Both the position numbers and the translations under genes were made by a program. From CAG-303 sp034172985 (GTDB lineage: Bacteria; Bacillota; Clostridia; Lachnospirales; Lachnospiraceae): a DNA stretch of 5,381 nt. Where the stretch lies: the NCBI GenBank assembly GCA_034172985.1, contig JAXFDY010000114.1:1-5381 (forward strand). The letters are read 5' to 3'. This document shows positions 1 to 5,022 of the stretch, piece by piece. The notes beneath the pieces are model-generated. The model did not search any database, was not told the DNA's origin, and saw only the letters and a list, made by a program, of their open reading frames with translations. Position 1 is the stretch's first letter; the number at the start of each line of letters is the position of its first letter.

Positions 1-1
1 G

Positions 2-241
2 GGTGAGCGTCAGGTACAGAAATATCTCAAGAAAGTCGTGGATTATCTCGGATATGAGGAGCCTATCGGCTCCCATTCCTTCAGGAAGTATTTTGCTACC
101 GAGATATATAAGCAAAATAATTATGATATTGTGCTTGTGCAGAAGCTCCTGCAGCATAGCAGTGTTGCCACTACACAACGGTACATTGACGTGGATCAGA
201 GAATAGACAAAGCTCTCATTGAGCAGTGTACATTGTTTTAA
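2..241 (+). CDS. Tyrosine recombinase/phage integrase, C-terminal fragment (5' end outside window)
   Basis: The last 79 residues of a site-specific tyrosine recombinase are visible; the start lies left of the window. Numbered within the fragment, the catalytic landmarks are the H-x-x-R box as HSFR at 25-28, the second histidine in LLQHSS at 52, and the nucleophilic tyrosine in TTQRYIDV at 61. This is the usual order and spacing of the family's catalytic domain: H-x-x-R, about 24 residues, H, about 9 residues, Y. Such enzymes integrate or excise mobile elements or resolve plasmid dimers by forming a 3'-phosphotyrosine DNA link. It ends in TAA with no sign of decay. In integrative elements the int gene often lies beside an attachment site, but the sequence does not show which role applies here. 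The family call is secure; subfamily and target are unknown. Confidence 0.9.
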   Translation, partial: GERQVQKYLKKVVDYLGYEEPIGSHSFRKYFATEIYKQNNYDIVLVQKLLQHSSVATTQRYIDVDQRIDKALIEQCTLF

Positions 242-377
242 GCCAACTCATAAAACAGTTTATTTTTATATAAGCTTTAAGTATATAAGTTGAGCTGTTT
301 ATAAACATAAGATTTTTTTCCTACTGAGAGATATCTGAATATACTATGAAAATATAAATTCGGAAGGGAGAGAAAAT
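242..377. other. Intergenic stretch after the integrase: imperfect nested inverted repeat
   Basis: An inner perfect 7-bp inverted repeat, TTATATA at 266-272 and TATATAA at 282-288, is nested in an outer AAACAG (253-258)/CTGTTT (295-300). There is no U-tract after the outer arm, so it is a poor terminator. It could be an integrase arm or core site because of its position just after int, but no second attachment-site copy is visible to test that. The right part holds a possible -10 (TATACT, 340-345) for the small peptide gene that follows; its -35 is poor. Confidence 0.3.
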
Positions 378-464
378 ATGTTGGCAATTGCAATTTCAGC
401 ATTTATTGTTCCATTTATATGCACATACATATCTTGTATAGCATGGACAATATATTACGCTTAA
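378..464 (+). CDS. 28-residue hydrophobic membrane peptide (unrecognised small gene)
   Basis: A short ATG-TAA frame encodes 28 residues with no charged side chain: it begins MLAIAISAFIVPF and ends IAWTIYYA, with two cysteines in the middle. The whole peptide could span a membrane once. Support for translation is a purine-rich GGAAGGGAG Shine-Dalgarno region with GGGAG 7 nt before the ATG. Support for a self-contained transcript is the intrinsic terminator that begins six bases after the stop codon, and a possible TATACT -10 at 340-345. It sits alone between the convergent integrase and DUF262-HNH genes. The shape (tiny, wholly hydrophobic, own terminator) resembles type I toxin peptides and other membrane microproteins, but I do not recognise a family and see no clear antisense antitoxin promoter opposite it. 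Function is therefore unknown. Confidence 0.5.
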   Translation: MLAIAISAFIVPFICTYISCIAWTIYYA

Positions 465-469
465 AAAAA

Positions 470-500
470 GAGGAGGATGTATATCCTCCTTCATTTTTTT
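470..500. terminator. Bidirectional intrinsic terminator between convergent genes
   Basis: AGGAGGAT (471-478) pairs perfectly with ATCCTCCT (483-490) around the 4-nt loop GTAT, extended by a G-T pair at 470/491. Seven T (494-500) follow on the plus strand, and seven A (463-469) precede it, giving a T-run on the minus strand. It can end the small peptide transcript rightward and the DUF262-HNH operon leftward; the latter stops at 555. Confidence 0.88.
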
Positions 501-554
501 CAATTTAACTATAGTTATTTTATAAAACATATTTTTAAACTGTTATTTTGACAC

Positions 555-1724
555 TTATTTGTTGCCTTTGGCTCTGTTATGAGTTTTGCAGAGCATTTGG
601 CAATTTGATATATCAGTTGAGCCGCCTTTGCTCCATGCTGTTACATGGTCAGCATCCATCTCTTTAAATGCCCATATTTTATTAGCATTAGCAGTATGTC
701 CTACTGCGCAAAGAGGACAGTTAGAAATATTCTTCTGTTTTGCGACTGCAGTTTGTGTATTATATACACTTCTTTTAACAGTATCGTCAAATATTCTAAT
801 ATCAAGCCATTCTGTGTGCTGCTCTCCGTTTAATATATATTCAAAGATATTTTTTGGACTATTTACAGAATGGTCTGCTAGGAGTTCAGTTACTCGTTTA
901 TTTACGGCAGAACGGTTGTAAGCATTATTATGGTATAGATTATAATATTTGCCCCAAGGCAGTCCACGAACTTCTTTTCCAGTATAATCGAATAGACCAC
1001 TTACCCAGTCTATTACAGATTCAAAGTGATTTTGCAGTTCAGTTATATTTGTGTCGTTCCTATGTTGGCTCATATAGCCTTGTATGTTTCCGTCAGATAC
1101 CCAGTCGAGAGCTGCTTCTAATATTTCCTGTCTTTTGGGGTCTCCTTTAATATAAGTGAGCCATTTTTTCATATTAGCATTGCCTGAATTTGAAAACACT
1201 TTACGAGCCTCTGTAACAAATGTTCCATGATATGAAGCATTTAGACGCTCTTGGTTGTTAAGAGGAACCCCTGAAATGTTTATGGTCTGAAACCATTTAT
1301 CAATTTCGGATGCAGAGCCTTCACAAACATACACAGTTAGAGGTGTATTCAGAATTTTATCTTGTAAATCTTTGTCTAAGCTATCAAAGTATCGTGGGTT
1401 TCCGTCTGCGTCTGGTACAGAGAATGGATAGGTAGTATTTACGAATCTTCCAAATGACGTGATACGCTGCTGTCCGTCTAATACTTCGTATTCATCTTCT
1501 CCAGTCTTTACAAAATATAATAAGCCAAGTGGATAGCCTGCTATTAGGGACTTAATTACATCTACATCTTTTCCACCTTTATCATAGATGTAATTTCGCT
1601 GATATTCTGGTTGGATTGTTAGTTTTCCATCAAGTCCGAATAGTCCTTTTTGTTCTGACTTGCTGTATACAAATCCCTTGCATAAATCATCAACAGTCCA
1701 AGTTGTTATTAGTGTAGTTTTCAT
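555..1724 (-). CDS. DUF262 domain protein with C-terminal HNH endonuclease domain (candidate restriction nuclease)
   Basis: A 389-residue protein in two parts. The N-terminal half is DUF262-like: IQPEYQR at 37-43 and the signature DGQQR at 83-87, the ParB-like fold motif shared with GmrS, SspE and BrxU type proteins. The C-terminus is an HNH nuclease with a zinc-type pair CPLC (336-339), then DADH (357-360), WSKGG (364-368), an asparagine in ISNCQMLC (372-379) and HN at 382-383, the McrA-like pattern. The nuclease residues expected for activity look intact. Its ATG overlaps the methyltransferase stop as ATGA, with GAGGTG about 10 nt upstream, so the two are probably translationally coupled. 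Known DUF262 nucleases act in DNA defence, often against modified DNA. Here the coupling to an adenine methyltransferase suggests it is the restriction partner (inference). Target sequence and any nucleotide requirement are unknown. Confidence 0.88.
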   Translation of the reverse strand: MKTTLITTWTVDDLCKGFVYSKSEQKGLFGLDGKLTIQPEYQRNYIYDKGGKDVDVIKSLIAGYPLGLLYFVKTGEDEYEVLDGQQRITSFGRFVNTTYPFSVPDADGNPRYFDSLDKDLQDKILNTPLTVYVCEGSASEIDKWFQTINISGVPLNNQERLNASYHGTFVTEARKVFSNSGNANMKKWLTYIKGDPKRQEILEAALDWVSDGNIQGYMSQHRNDTNITELQNHFESVIDWVSGLFDYTGKEVRGLPWGKYYNLYHNNAYNRSAVNKRVTELLADHSVNSPKNIFEYILNGEQHTEWLDIRIFDDTVKRSVYNTQTAVAKQKNISNCPLCAVGHTANANKIWAFKEMDADHVTAWSKGGSTDISNCQMLCKTHNRAKGNK

Positions 1725-2842
1725 TCGTTATTTACACCTCTTTTCCTTATGAGCATTCTTGCATATTGAGGACTTCCATTTATAGCACTATCTTTATCTT
1801 TTACAAGACCGTGCTTTTTATATGGTGTTTTACTATTCTTTCGATAGTCATTAGCATCCAATATTTCAAACTGTTCTGGACAATATTTGTCCAAGAAGCT
1901 GATAGGTACGCCCATTACACCATCATAATCTGAAGGGATAGCTTCAGTCAAAGGAACATCTAATGCATCATAATTATCATAATGATAATATTGACTGCTA
2001 TCTCCAAATTTTTTTTCTAATTTCTTACACAAAGATTTATTATATTTTAAGTTATCACTCATAGTCATAAGCTTTAGTGGTTCGTGTCTTTTACCGTGGT
2101 CTAAGTTAGTGTACCATAGGCAGTTATTGGTAGATATTATTTTTTTTCCTTTTTCATTCATACGGGTTTCTGTTCCATATAGCTCATAATCATCAGGAAC
2201 AATAAAGCCTGAAATCCACCGCCCCATTCCAGTTCCCACCCAGACTTCGCCGTTTCTGATTCTTGGGAATACATCAACAAATGTAATGGAATTGATACTC
2301 GCTATAAATAAGAATTTTTTTCCGCTTTCCATTACCCATTCAAAAAATTCATGAAACATAGTATTGAATGGGGGGTTGGTTATGATGATGTCGGCTTCGT
2401 CTCTTAGTTTTGTAATTTCTTCGCTTGTGAAATCGCCGTCTCCCTCTAGGTATTCCCATTCAATATCTTTTTGGTCTATTCTTCCAGAACCGTCTACATC
2501 TCGTTCCAAAACAAATTTTTTTCCATGTGCTTCGTGTTTGGTTTCATCATATTGAGGAGATTCTAATTCAAATAATGTTATTTGATGATAATTAGCCCAT
2601 CCTCGAGCGTAGGAAGTTGAGATAAGCTTTTTTATTCCTAACCTTTCAAAATTTGCTGCAAAATATTTTGTAAAATTAGACCATTCAGGGTCGTCACATG
2701 GTAAGAGGATTACTTTATCTCTAAATACGTCTGGGTTATATTCGATATACGCATTTACTTCCTTTTCTATATCTTCGTATTGCGTATAAAATTCATTTTT
2801 ATTTTGTGCTTTAGCTGTTGTTAGTACATCTTGTCTTGGCAT
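1721..2842 (-). CDS. EcoRI-family adenine-specific DNA methyltransferase
   Basis: A 373-residue product from the ATG at 2842. Counting from there, it has FYTQYEDIE near 18-26, CDDPEWSNF near 49-57, the amino-methyltransferase motif IV NPPF at 156-159 in the context IITNPPFN, a GTGMGRWISGF block near 204-214, and WYTNLDHGKR near 243-252. This order and these blocks match the M.EcoRI family, which transfers a methyl group from S-adenosylmethionine to N6 of adenine. M.EcoRI is about 326 residues, so this one is somewhat longer. I chose ATG 2842 because GGAG (2854-2851) lies exactly 8 nt before it; a GTG at 2851 in the same frame would add three residues. It overlaps the DUF262-HNH gene by 4 nt and follows the broken small gene by 28 nt, so it lies in the same leftward operon. 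GAATTC specificity cannot be assumed. Confidence 0.92.
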   Translation of the reverse strand: MPRQDVLTTAKAQNKNEFYTQYEDIEKEVNAYIEYNPDVFRDKVILLPCDDPEWSNFTKYFAANFERLGIKKLISTSYARGWANYHQITLFELESPQYDETKHEAHGKKFVLERDVDGSGRIDQKDIEWEYLEGDGDFTSEEITKLRDEADIIITNPPFNTMFHEFFEWVMESGKKFLFIASINSITFVDVFPRIRNGEVWVGTGMGRWISGFIVPDDYELYGTETRMNEKGKKIISTNNCLWYTNLDHGKRHEPLKLMTMSDNLKYNKSLCKKLEKKFGDSSQYYHYDNYDALDVPLTEAIPSDYDGVMGVPISFLDKYCPEQFEILDANDYRKNSKTPYKKHGLVKDKDSAINGSPQYARMLIRKRGVNNE

Positions 2843-2850
2843 TTCTATCA

Positions 2851-2854
2851 CTCC
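2851..2854 (-). promoter_or_regulatory. Ribosome-binding site deciding the methyltransferase start
   Basis: GGAG on the minus strand, 8 nt before ATG 2842. It overlaps the alternative GTG at 2851, so it can serve only the ATG. A weaker AGGA a few bases further upstream would have to serve the GTG. Confidence 0.6.
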
Positions 2855-2870
2855 AATCCTAATAATTTTC

Positions 2871-3082
2871 TTAAAGCAGCAGGCATTTCAGCTTTAAGTA
2901 TACTTCTTCATATCCCATAATTGCGACAAATTCATCGTATCTCTTATCAAGCTTTGGCATCGGTATGATAATCTCTGGTACAAAGCAATCTTCTTTAAAT
3001 CAGAATTGATTTCTGTTCCCTGTTGTCCTGCAGTCATAAAGCAAACCATATTATTTGTGAAATCAATTGCTATACTCTTCAT
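2871..3082 (-). pseudogene. Small unrecognised gene, probably frameshifted (70-residue ancestral product)
   Basis: Starting at ATG 3082 behind an excellent AAAGGAG (7-nt spacer), the frame reads MKSIAIDFTNNMVCF and so on. As written it runs 62 residues to a stop at 2894, with a composition typical of an off-frame tail. If one T is restored at about 2996-2999 (GATTTAAAG to GATTTTAAAG), the frame instead continues as DFKEDCFVPEIIIPMPKLDK, then RYDEFVAIMGYEEVY, stopping at 2871 for 70 residues. That tail looks like real protein, which points to a one-base deletion or a sequencing error. A -1 shift on AAG could also join the frames, but there is no classical slippery heptamer. It lies 12 nt after the XRE gene and 28 nt before the methyltransferase, so it is in the operon. 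I do not recognise the family; no function is proposed. Confidence 0.6.
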
Positions 3083-3094
3083 GCGATCGCTCCT

Positions 3095-3304
3095 TTAGAA
3101 TTTTTCATCGGAATCATTAAGTGAAAAATATGCTTCAAAAGTGCAGTCCAGTACCTTGGCAATTTCCACAAGCTCCTTTTCGCTAAAATTATCACGCTTC
3201 AATTTATTGTATAAATTACTGGTGCTCCAGTTTAGCTGGTCTGCTAACCATGCCTTGCTTTTATCTCTTTTCGCTAATACTAATCGAATCTTTTCTGACA
3301 TCAT
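3095..3304 (-). CDS. Small XRE-type helix-turn-helix DNA-binding protein
   Basis: 69 residues, essentially one HTH domain. A first helix (EKIRLVLAKR, 4-13) is followed by the HTH core KAWLADQLNWSTSNLYNKLK (18-37), then NFSEKELVEIAKVLDC (39-54) and a short acidic tail. This pattern is common for single-domain XRE regulators on clostridial plasmids and integrative elements. Two adjacent ATGs are possible; AAAGGAGAG places GGAG about 10 nt before the first (3304), which I prefer. The gene follows repeat cluster 3325-3367 and precedes the small broken gene by 12 nt. It could repress its own promoter, or act like the controller proteins of some restriction-modification systems because it lies just upstream of the methyltransferase pair. 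Its target is inferred only from position. Confidence 0.85.
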   Translation of the reverse strand: MMSEKIRLVLAKRDKSKAWLADQLNWSTSNLYNKLKRDNFSEKELVEIAKVLDCTFEAYFSLNDSDEKF

Positions 3305-3324
3305 AGCTGCTACTCTCCTTTATG

Positions 3325-3367
3325 TAATGGTATAATAATGGTTTTATAATGGTATAAAACCATTATT
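3325..3367. repeat. Repeat cluster 1: phased TAATGG operators before the XRE gene
   Basis: TAATGG starts at 3325, 3336 and 3347, exactly 11 bp apart, followed by an inverted CCATTA at 3360. Inside it, a perfect 15-bp inverted repeat (3334-3348/3353-3367) has a 4-nt centre. It overlaps the stop codon of the RHH gene (3365-3363) and fills the gap before the XRE gene. Likely binding sites for the RHH protein, acting as operator and possibly as a centromere element. Confidence 0.75.
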
Positions 3368-3791
3368 TTTTCTTACTTTTCTTTTCCTGCTTCGTTTTAT
3401 ACATATCCAGTATTTCAGGTGAAACCTGTATTGCAGATAGGTCAATGTTATGTTCTCTGCAGAATGATTTGATTGCTTCGTCAATCAGTCCTGAAAAATT
3501 CCCTCTTGTATGTTCTTCTGCAAGAATACGCAACTTCTCATACATTTCAGGGTGCATAGTAAGAGTGAACTGTTCATTTTTCAATCCATCTTTTTTAGGT
3601 CGTCCACCGAGATTCTTTTTCTCATTTGTGGCGGTCTTATGTGTTGATGGCTTTTCTATGGCCTGTGGTTTAGTAGACTTTTCATTTTTATCTGTATCCG
3701 CTTCTGAAGGTGGATTATCCGTAAAGAACCCTGCAGCAACTTCTACATTGCTTGCCAAGTCAACATCTTTGGGTAATTTCTTTTTTGCCAT
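3363..3791 (-). CDS. Ribbon-helix-helix partition/regulatory protein (ParB-like partner of ParA)
   Basis: 142 residues with a tripartite look. The N-terminus (1-60) is polar, Lys/Thr/Glu-rich and probably disordered. A GGRPKKDG segment (62-69) resembles an AT-hook. Residues about 74-115 fit a ribbon-helix-helix: beta strand QFTLTMH, helix PEMYEKLRILAEEH, turn RGNFS, helix GLIDEAIKSFCREH. The tail is lysine-rich. Start ATG 3791 has AAAGGA 7 nt upstream. It lies directly downstream of parA, the arrangement of type Ib partition loci (such as ParF/ParG or delta/omega), where a small RHH protein binds the centromere, represses the operon and stimulates the ATPase of ParA through its flexible N-terminus. 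The AT-rich palindromes on both sides of the gene are the natural binding sites. It could be a plain transcriptional repressor, but the ParA neighbour argues for partition. Confidence 0.78.
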   Translation of the reverse strand: MAKKKLPKDVDLASNVEVAAGFFTDNPPSEADTDKNEKSTKPQAIEKPSTHKTATNEKKNLGGRPKKDGLKNEQFTLTMHPEMYEKLRILAEEHTRGNFSGLIDEAIKSFCREHNIDLSAIQVSPEILDMYKTKQEKKSKKK

Positions 3792-3816
3792 TGTATAATC
3801 CTTTCGTGATATTTTT

Positions 3817-3858
3817 GTATAATAATGGTTTTATAACCTTATAAAACCATTATTATAC
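3817..3858. repeat. Repeat cluster 2: perfect 20-bp palindrome between parA and the RHH gene
   Basis: The 20 bases at 3817-3836 are the exact reverse complement of 3839-3858, with only CC between. It contains TAATGG at 3823 and CCATTA at 3847. The right end includes the first base of the parA stop codon (TAG, 3860-3858), and the rest fills the gap before the RHH gene. No T-run follows on the minus strand, so it is a poor terminator and reads better as an operator/centromere site shared with the other two clusters. Confidence 0.78.
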
Positions 3859-4619
3859 TATTTCAAACTGTTTGTGAGTTCTTTTGTAAATGCAAGATAA
3901 TCTTTAACAGCGGAGCAAGAAGCATCCCATTCAATAATTGGCTCTTGTTGGCTCTGTGCTTCTTTTACCTTTACGGTTTCTCTGATTTTGCTGTCGAATA
4001 CCTTTGTATTCAGTTTAACGGACATTTTTTCCAGTCCGCTTAGAACTGCATTATTGATATTGGCTCTTGAACTGTACTTGATTAAGAGAATACCTGCAAT
4101 TTCAAGTTCTTTGTTTGAGTGTTTGCGTACACTTTCGATTGTGTTGGATAGCTGATCCAACCCAATCATGGCAAGGTAGCTACACTCTGTAGGAATTATT
4201 ATTTTTGTACTCGCTGTGAGGCTCATGATATTCAATAGTCCGAGTGATGGCGGTGTATCAATCAATATCACATCATAATTTGCTTTTTCTATCCGTTCTT
4301 TTAAGAGATATTCTCTGCCGAGCTGATTAAATTCTGTATCAGCGTAGGCAAGCAGGAGCGAACCTGCAATGATGTCATAATATTTTGATTTTACGATACA
4401 TTCATCAAGTGTGCTTTCTTCTTTCAGGAGAGTATATAAGTTGTGCTCCTGACATTCCATGAGGTTCACACCGGATACAGTTGTAAGGTTGCATTGTGGG
4501 TCAGTATCAATGCAGAGTACATTTTTTCCATATTCTCTGCTCAATATTTCGCCTAACATTTGTACTGTGGTGGTTTTTCCGCAACCACCTTTTGTAATGT
4601 TCACTGAAATAATTTCCAA
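3858..4619 (-). CDS. parA: ParA/Soj-type partition ATPase
   Basis: A 253-residue deviant-Walker ATPase of the ParA family. From the TTG start it has the signature P-loop KGGCGKTT at 10-17 (two lysines, K10 and K15), Walker A' IDTDPQCNLT at 37-46, and Walker B LIDTPPSLG at 119-127. The length and absence of an N-terminal HTH domain place it with the small type Ib ParAs. Its ATP-driven dimer binds nucleoid DNA and moves plasmid copies apart with a centromere-binding partner, here the downstream RHH gene. The TTG is preferred over the upstream ATG at 4634 because GGAGG (4632-4628) lies 8 nt before TTG and the product then starts MEIISVNITKGG, the normal ParA N-terminus. The ATG overlaps that same GGAGG and would add five residues. 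A promoter and repeat cluster lie upstream. Confidence 0.94.
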   Translation of the reverse strand: MEIISVNITKGGCGKTTTVQMLGEILSREYGKNVLCIDTDPQCNLTTVSGVNLMECQEHNLYTLLKEESTLDECIVKSKYYDIIAGSLLLAYADTEFNQLGREYLLKERIEKANYDVILIDTPPSLGLLNIMSLTASTKIIIPTECSYLAMIGLDQLSNTIESVRKHSNKELEIAGILLIKYSSRANINNAVLSGLEKMSVKLNTKVFDSKIRETVKVKEAQSQQEPIIEWDASCSAVKDYLAFTKELTNSLK

Positions 4620-4627
4620 AATTTTTA

Positions 4628-4632
4628 CCTCC
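4628..4632 (-). promoter_or_regulatory. Strong ribosome-binding site deciding a TTG start for parA
   Basis: GGAGG with an 8-nt spacer to TTG 4619-4617. The ATG at 4634-4632 overlaps it and has no other Shine-Dalgarno upstream. Confidence 0.75.
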
Positions 4633-4643
4633 ATGAAAATTAA

Positions 4644-4729
4644 GGTATTATACCATTATAATACCATTATAAAACATGTATAATACCATTATTTTAATGG
4701 TATTATACCCCTTTAATAAGGTTATTATA
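4644..4729. repeat. Repeat cluster 3: phased CCATTA/TAATGG array upstream of parA (candidate centromere/operator)
   Basis: CCATTA starts at 4653, 4664 and 4686 (steps of 11 and 22 bp; the skipped position, 4675, holds the degenerate CATGTA). Inverted TAATGG follows at 4695 and a degenerate TAAGGT at 4717, again 22 bp on. The 14-mer TATAATACCATTAT occurs twice (4657-4670, 4679-4692), and 4679-4691/4695-4707 is a perfect 13-bp inverted repeat. The array sits between the parA promoter and the parA start, the place of the centromere in type Ib partition loci. Confidence 0.8.
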
Positions 4730-4752
4730 TCACTTAAATTTGATAAACACAA
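4724..4752 (-). promoter_or_regulatory. Promoter of the parA operon
   Basis: Reading leftward: -35 TTGTGT (4752-4747), 17-bp spacer, perfect -10 TATAAT (4729-4724). Transcription would start near 4717, inside repeat cluster 3, so a protein bound to the repeats would repress it. Other TATAAT boxes inside the repeats lack a -35 at a normal distance. Confidence 0.65.
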
Positions 4753-4795
4753 GCATAAAAATATTAAAATGTAACTTTATAGTGATAAATTGTTC

Positions 4796-4824
4796 TTGAT
4801 TTTAAAACGGGAATTTTGTAAAAT
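4796..4824 (+). promoter_or_regulatory. Candidate rightward promoter for a leader RNA
   Basis: TTGATT (4796-4801), 17-bp spacer, TAAAAT (4819-4824); start expected near 4831. It reads into the region covered by the minus-strand RNA. A weaker alternative begins at TTGATA (4740-4745) with a less regular -10. Confidence 0.55.
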
Positions 4825-4847
4825 ATAGAAAGTAAGAGCTGAGAGTA

Positions 4848-4879
4848 AAAAAAGAAGCTATTGGCGTAGCTCCTTTTTT
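4848..4879 (-). terminator. Intrinsic terminator of the minus-strand RNA, loop CGCCAA
   Basis: On the minus strand, AAAAAAGGAGCTA pairs with TAGCTTCTTTTTT around CGCCAA: 13 pairs including one G-U at 4872/4855, ending in a T-run. On the plus strand the same position is an A-C mismatch, so the stem is weaker there, though six T also follow (4874-4879) and some rightward termination is possible. Confidence 0.8.
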
Positions 4880-4906
4880 AATAATTTGTTTAATTTCAGC
4901 TTTTTC

Positions 4907-4926
4907 AAGAGAATTGGCGTTCTCTT
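4907..4926. other. Second hairpin with the same 6-base loop
   Basis: AAGAGAA (4907-4913)/TTCTCTT (4920-4926), 7 perfect pairs, loop TTGGCG on plus and CGCCAA on minus. The stem differs from that of 4848-4879, while the loop, together with the closing A-T pair, is identical. Confidence 0.75.
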
Positions 4927-5022
4927 AAATATTGACTCAACCACGAATCACAATCATAAAGCTGTTGCAGCCTATCAGACTGCTACTTCCGTATTCAAAA
5001 TACTTGATACTTCTGTGTCTTT

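Larger units (their letters stand above)
4847..5016 (-). ncRNA. Candidate antisense (counter-transcribed) RNA, about 170 nt, with CGCCAA loops
   Basis: A perfect-consensus promoter (5051-5023) and an intrinsic terminator (4879-4848) bound a leftward transcript with no convincing reading frame. In order it can form: GTATT-ttg-AATAC (5003-4991); a 6-bp hairpin from 4983 to 4967 with loop TGATA; a largely open stretch; a perfect 7-bp hairpin AAGAGAA/TTCTCTT (4926-4907) with loop CGCCAA; and the terminator hairpin, again with loop CGCCAA. Opposite strand loops read UUGGCG, the hexamer used as target loop in ColIb-P9 antisense replication control, and UUGG fits the YUNR U-turn rule. It ends before the parA promoter, so it does not serve parA. 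The likely role is negative control of a rightward transcript entering a replication gene. A trans-acting small RNA remains possible. Confidence 0.68.

Noticed and set aside
3..206. Second plus-strand frame overlapping the integrase fragment
   Set aside because: The other frame carries the catalytic HxxR, H and Y residues; this one does not resemble protein.
586..1150. Several plus-strand open frames opposite the DUF262-HNH gene
   Set aside because: They lie antisense to a clearly recognisable protein, have no ribosome-binding sites and show no family features.
2990..2999. Programmed -1 frameshifting to explain the small broken gene
   Set aside because: No X-XXY-YYZ slippery heptamer in the right phase; only a weak single-codon slip on AAG is possible, so a base deletion is simpler.
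3334..3367. Inverted repeat as a terminator of the RHH gene
   Set aside because: On the minus strand no T-run follows the stem, and the same sequence recurs as operator-like repeats elsewhere.
4459..4683. Plus-strand frame opposite the start of parA
   Set aside because: Antisense to the Walker A region of parA and running into the repeat cluster; a shadow of the real gene.
4644..4729. CRISPR-like or replication iteron array
   Set aside because: Units are too short and closely packed for CRISPR. Orientation changes and position before parA, with similar clusters at two other genes, favour operator/centromere sites over replication iterons.
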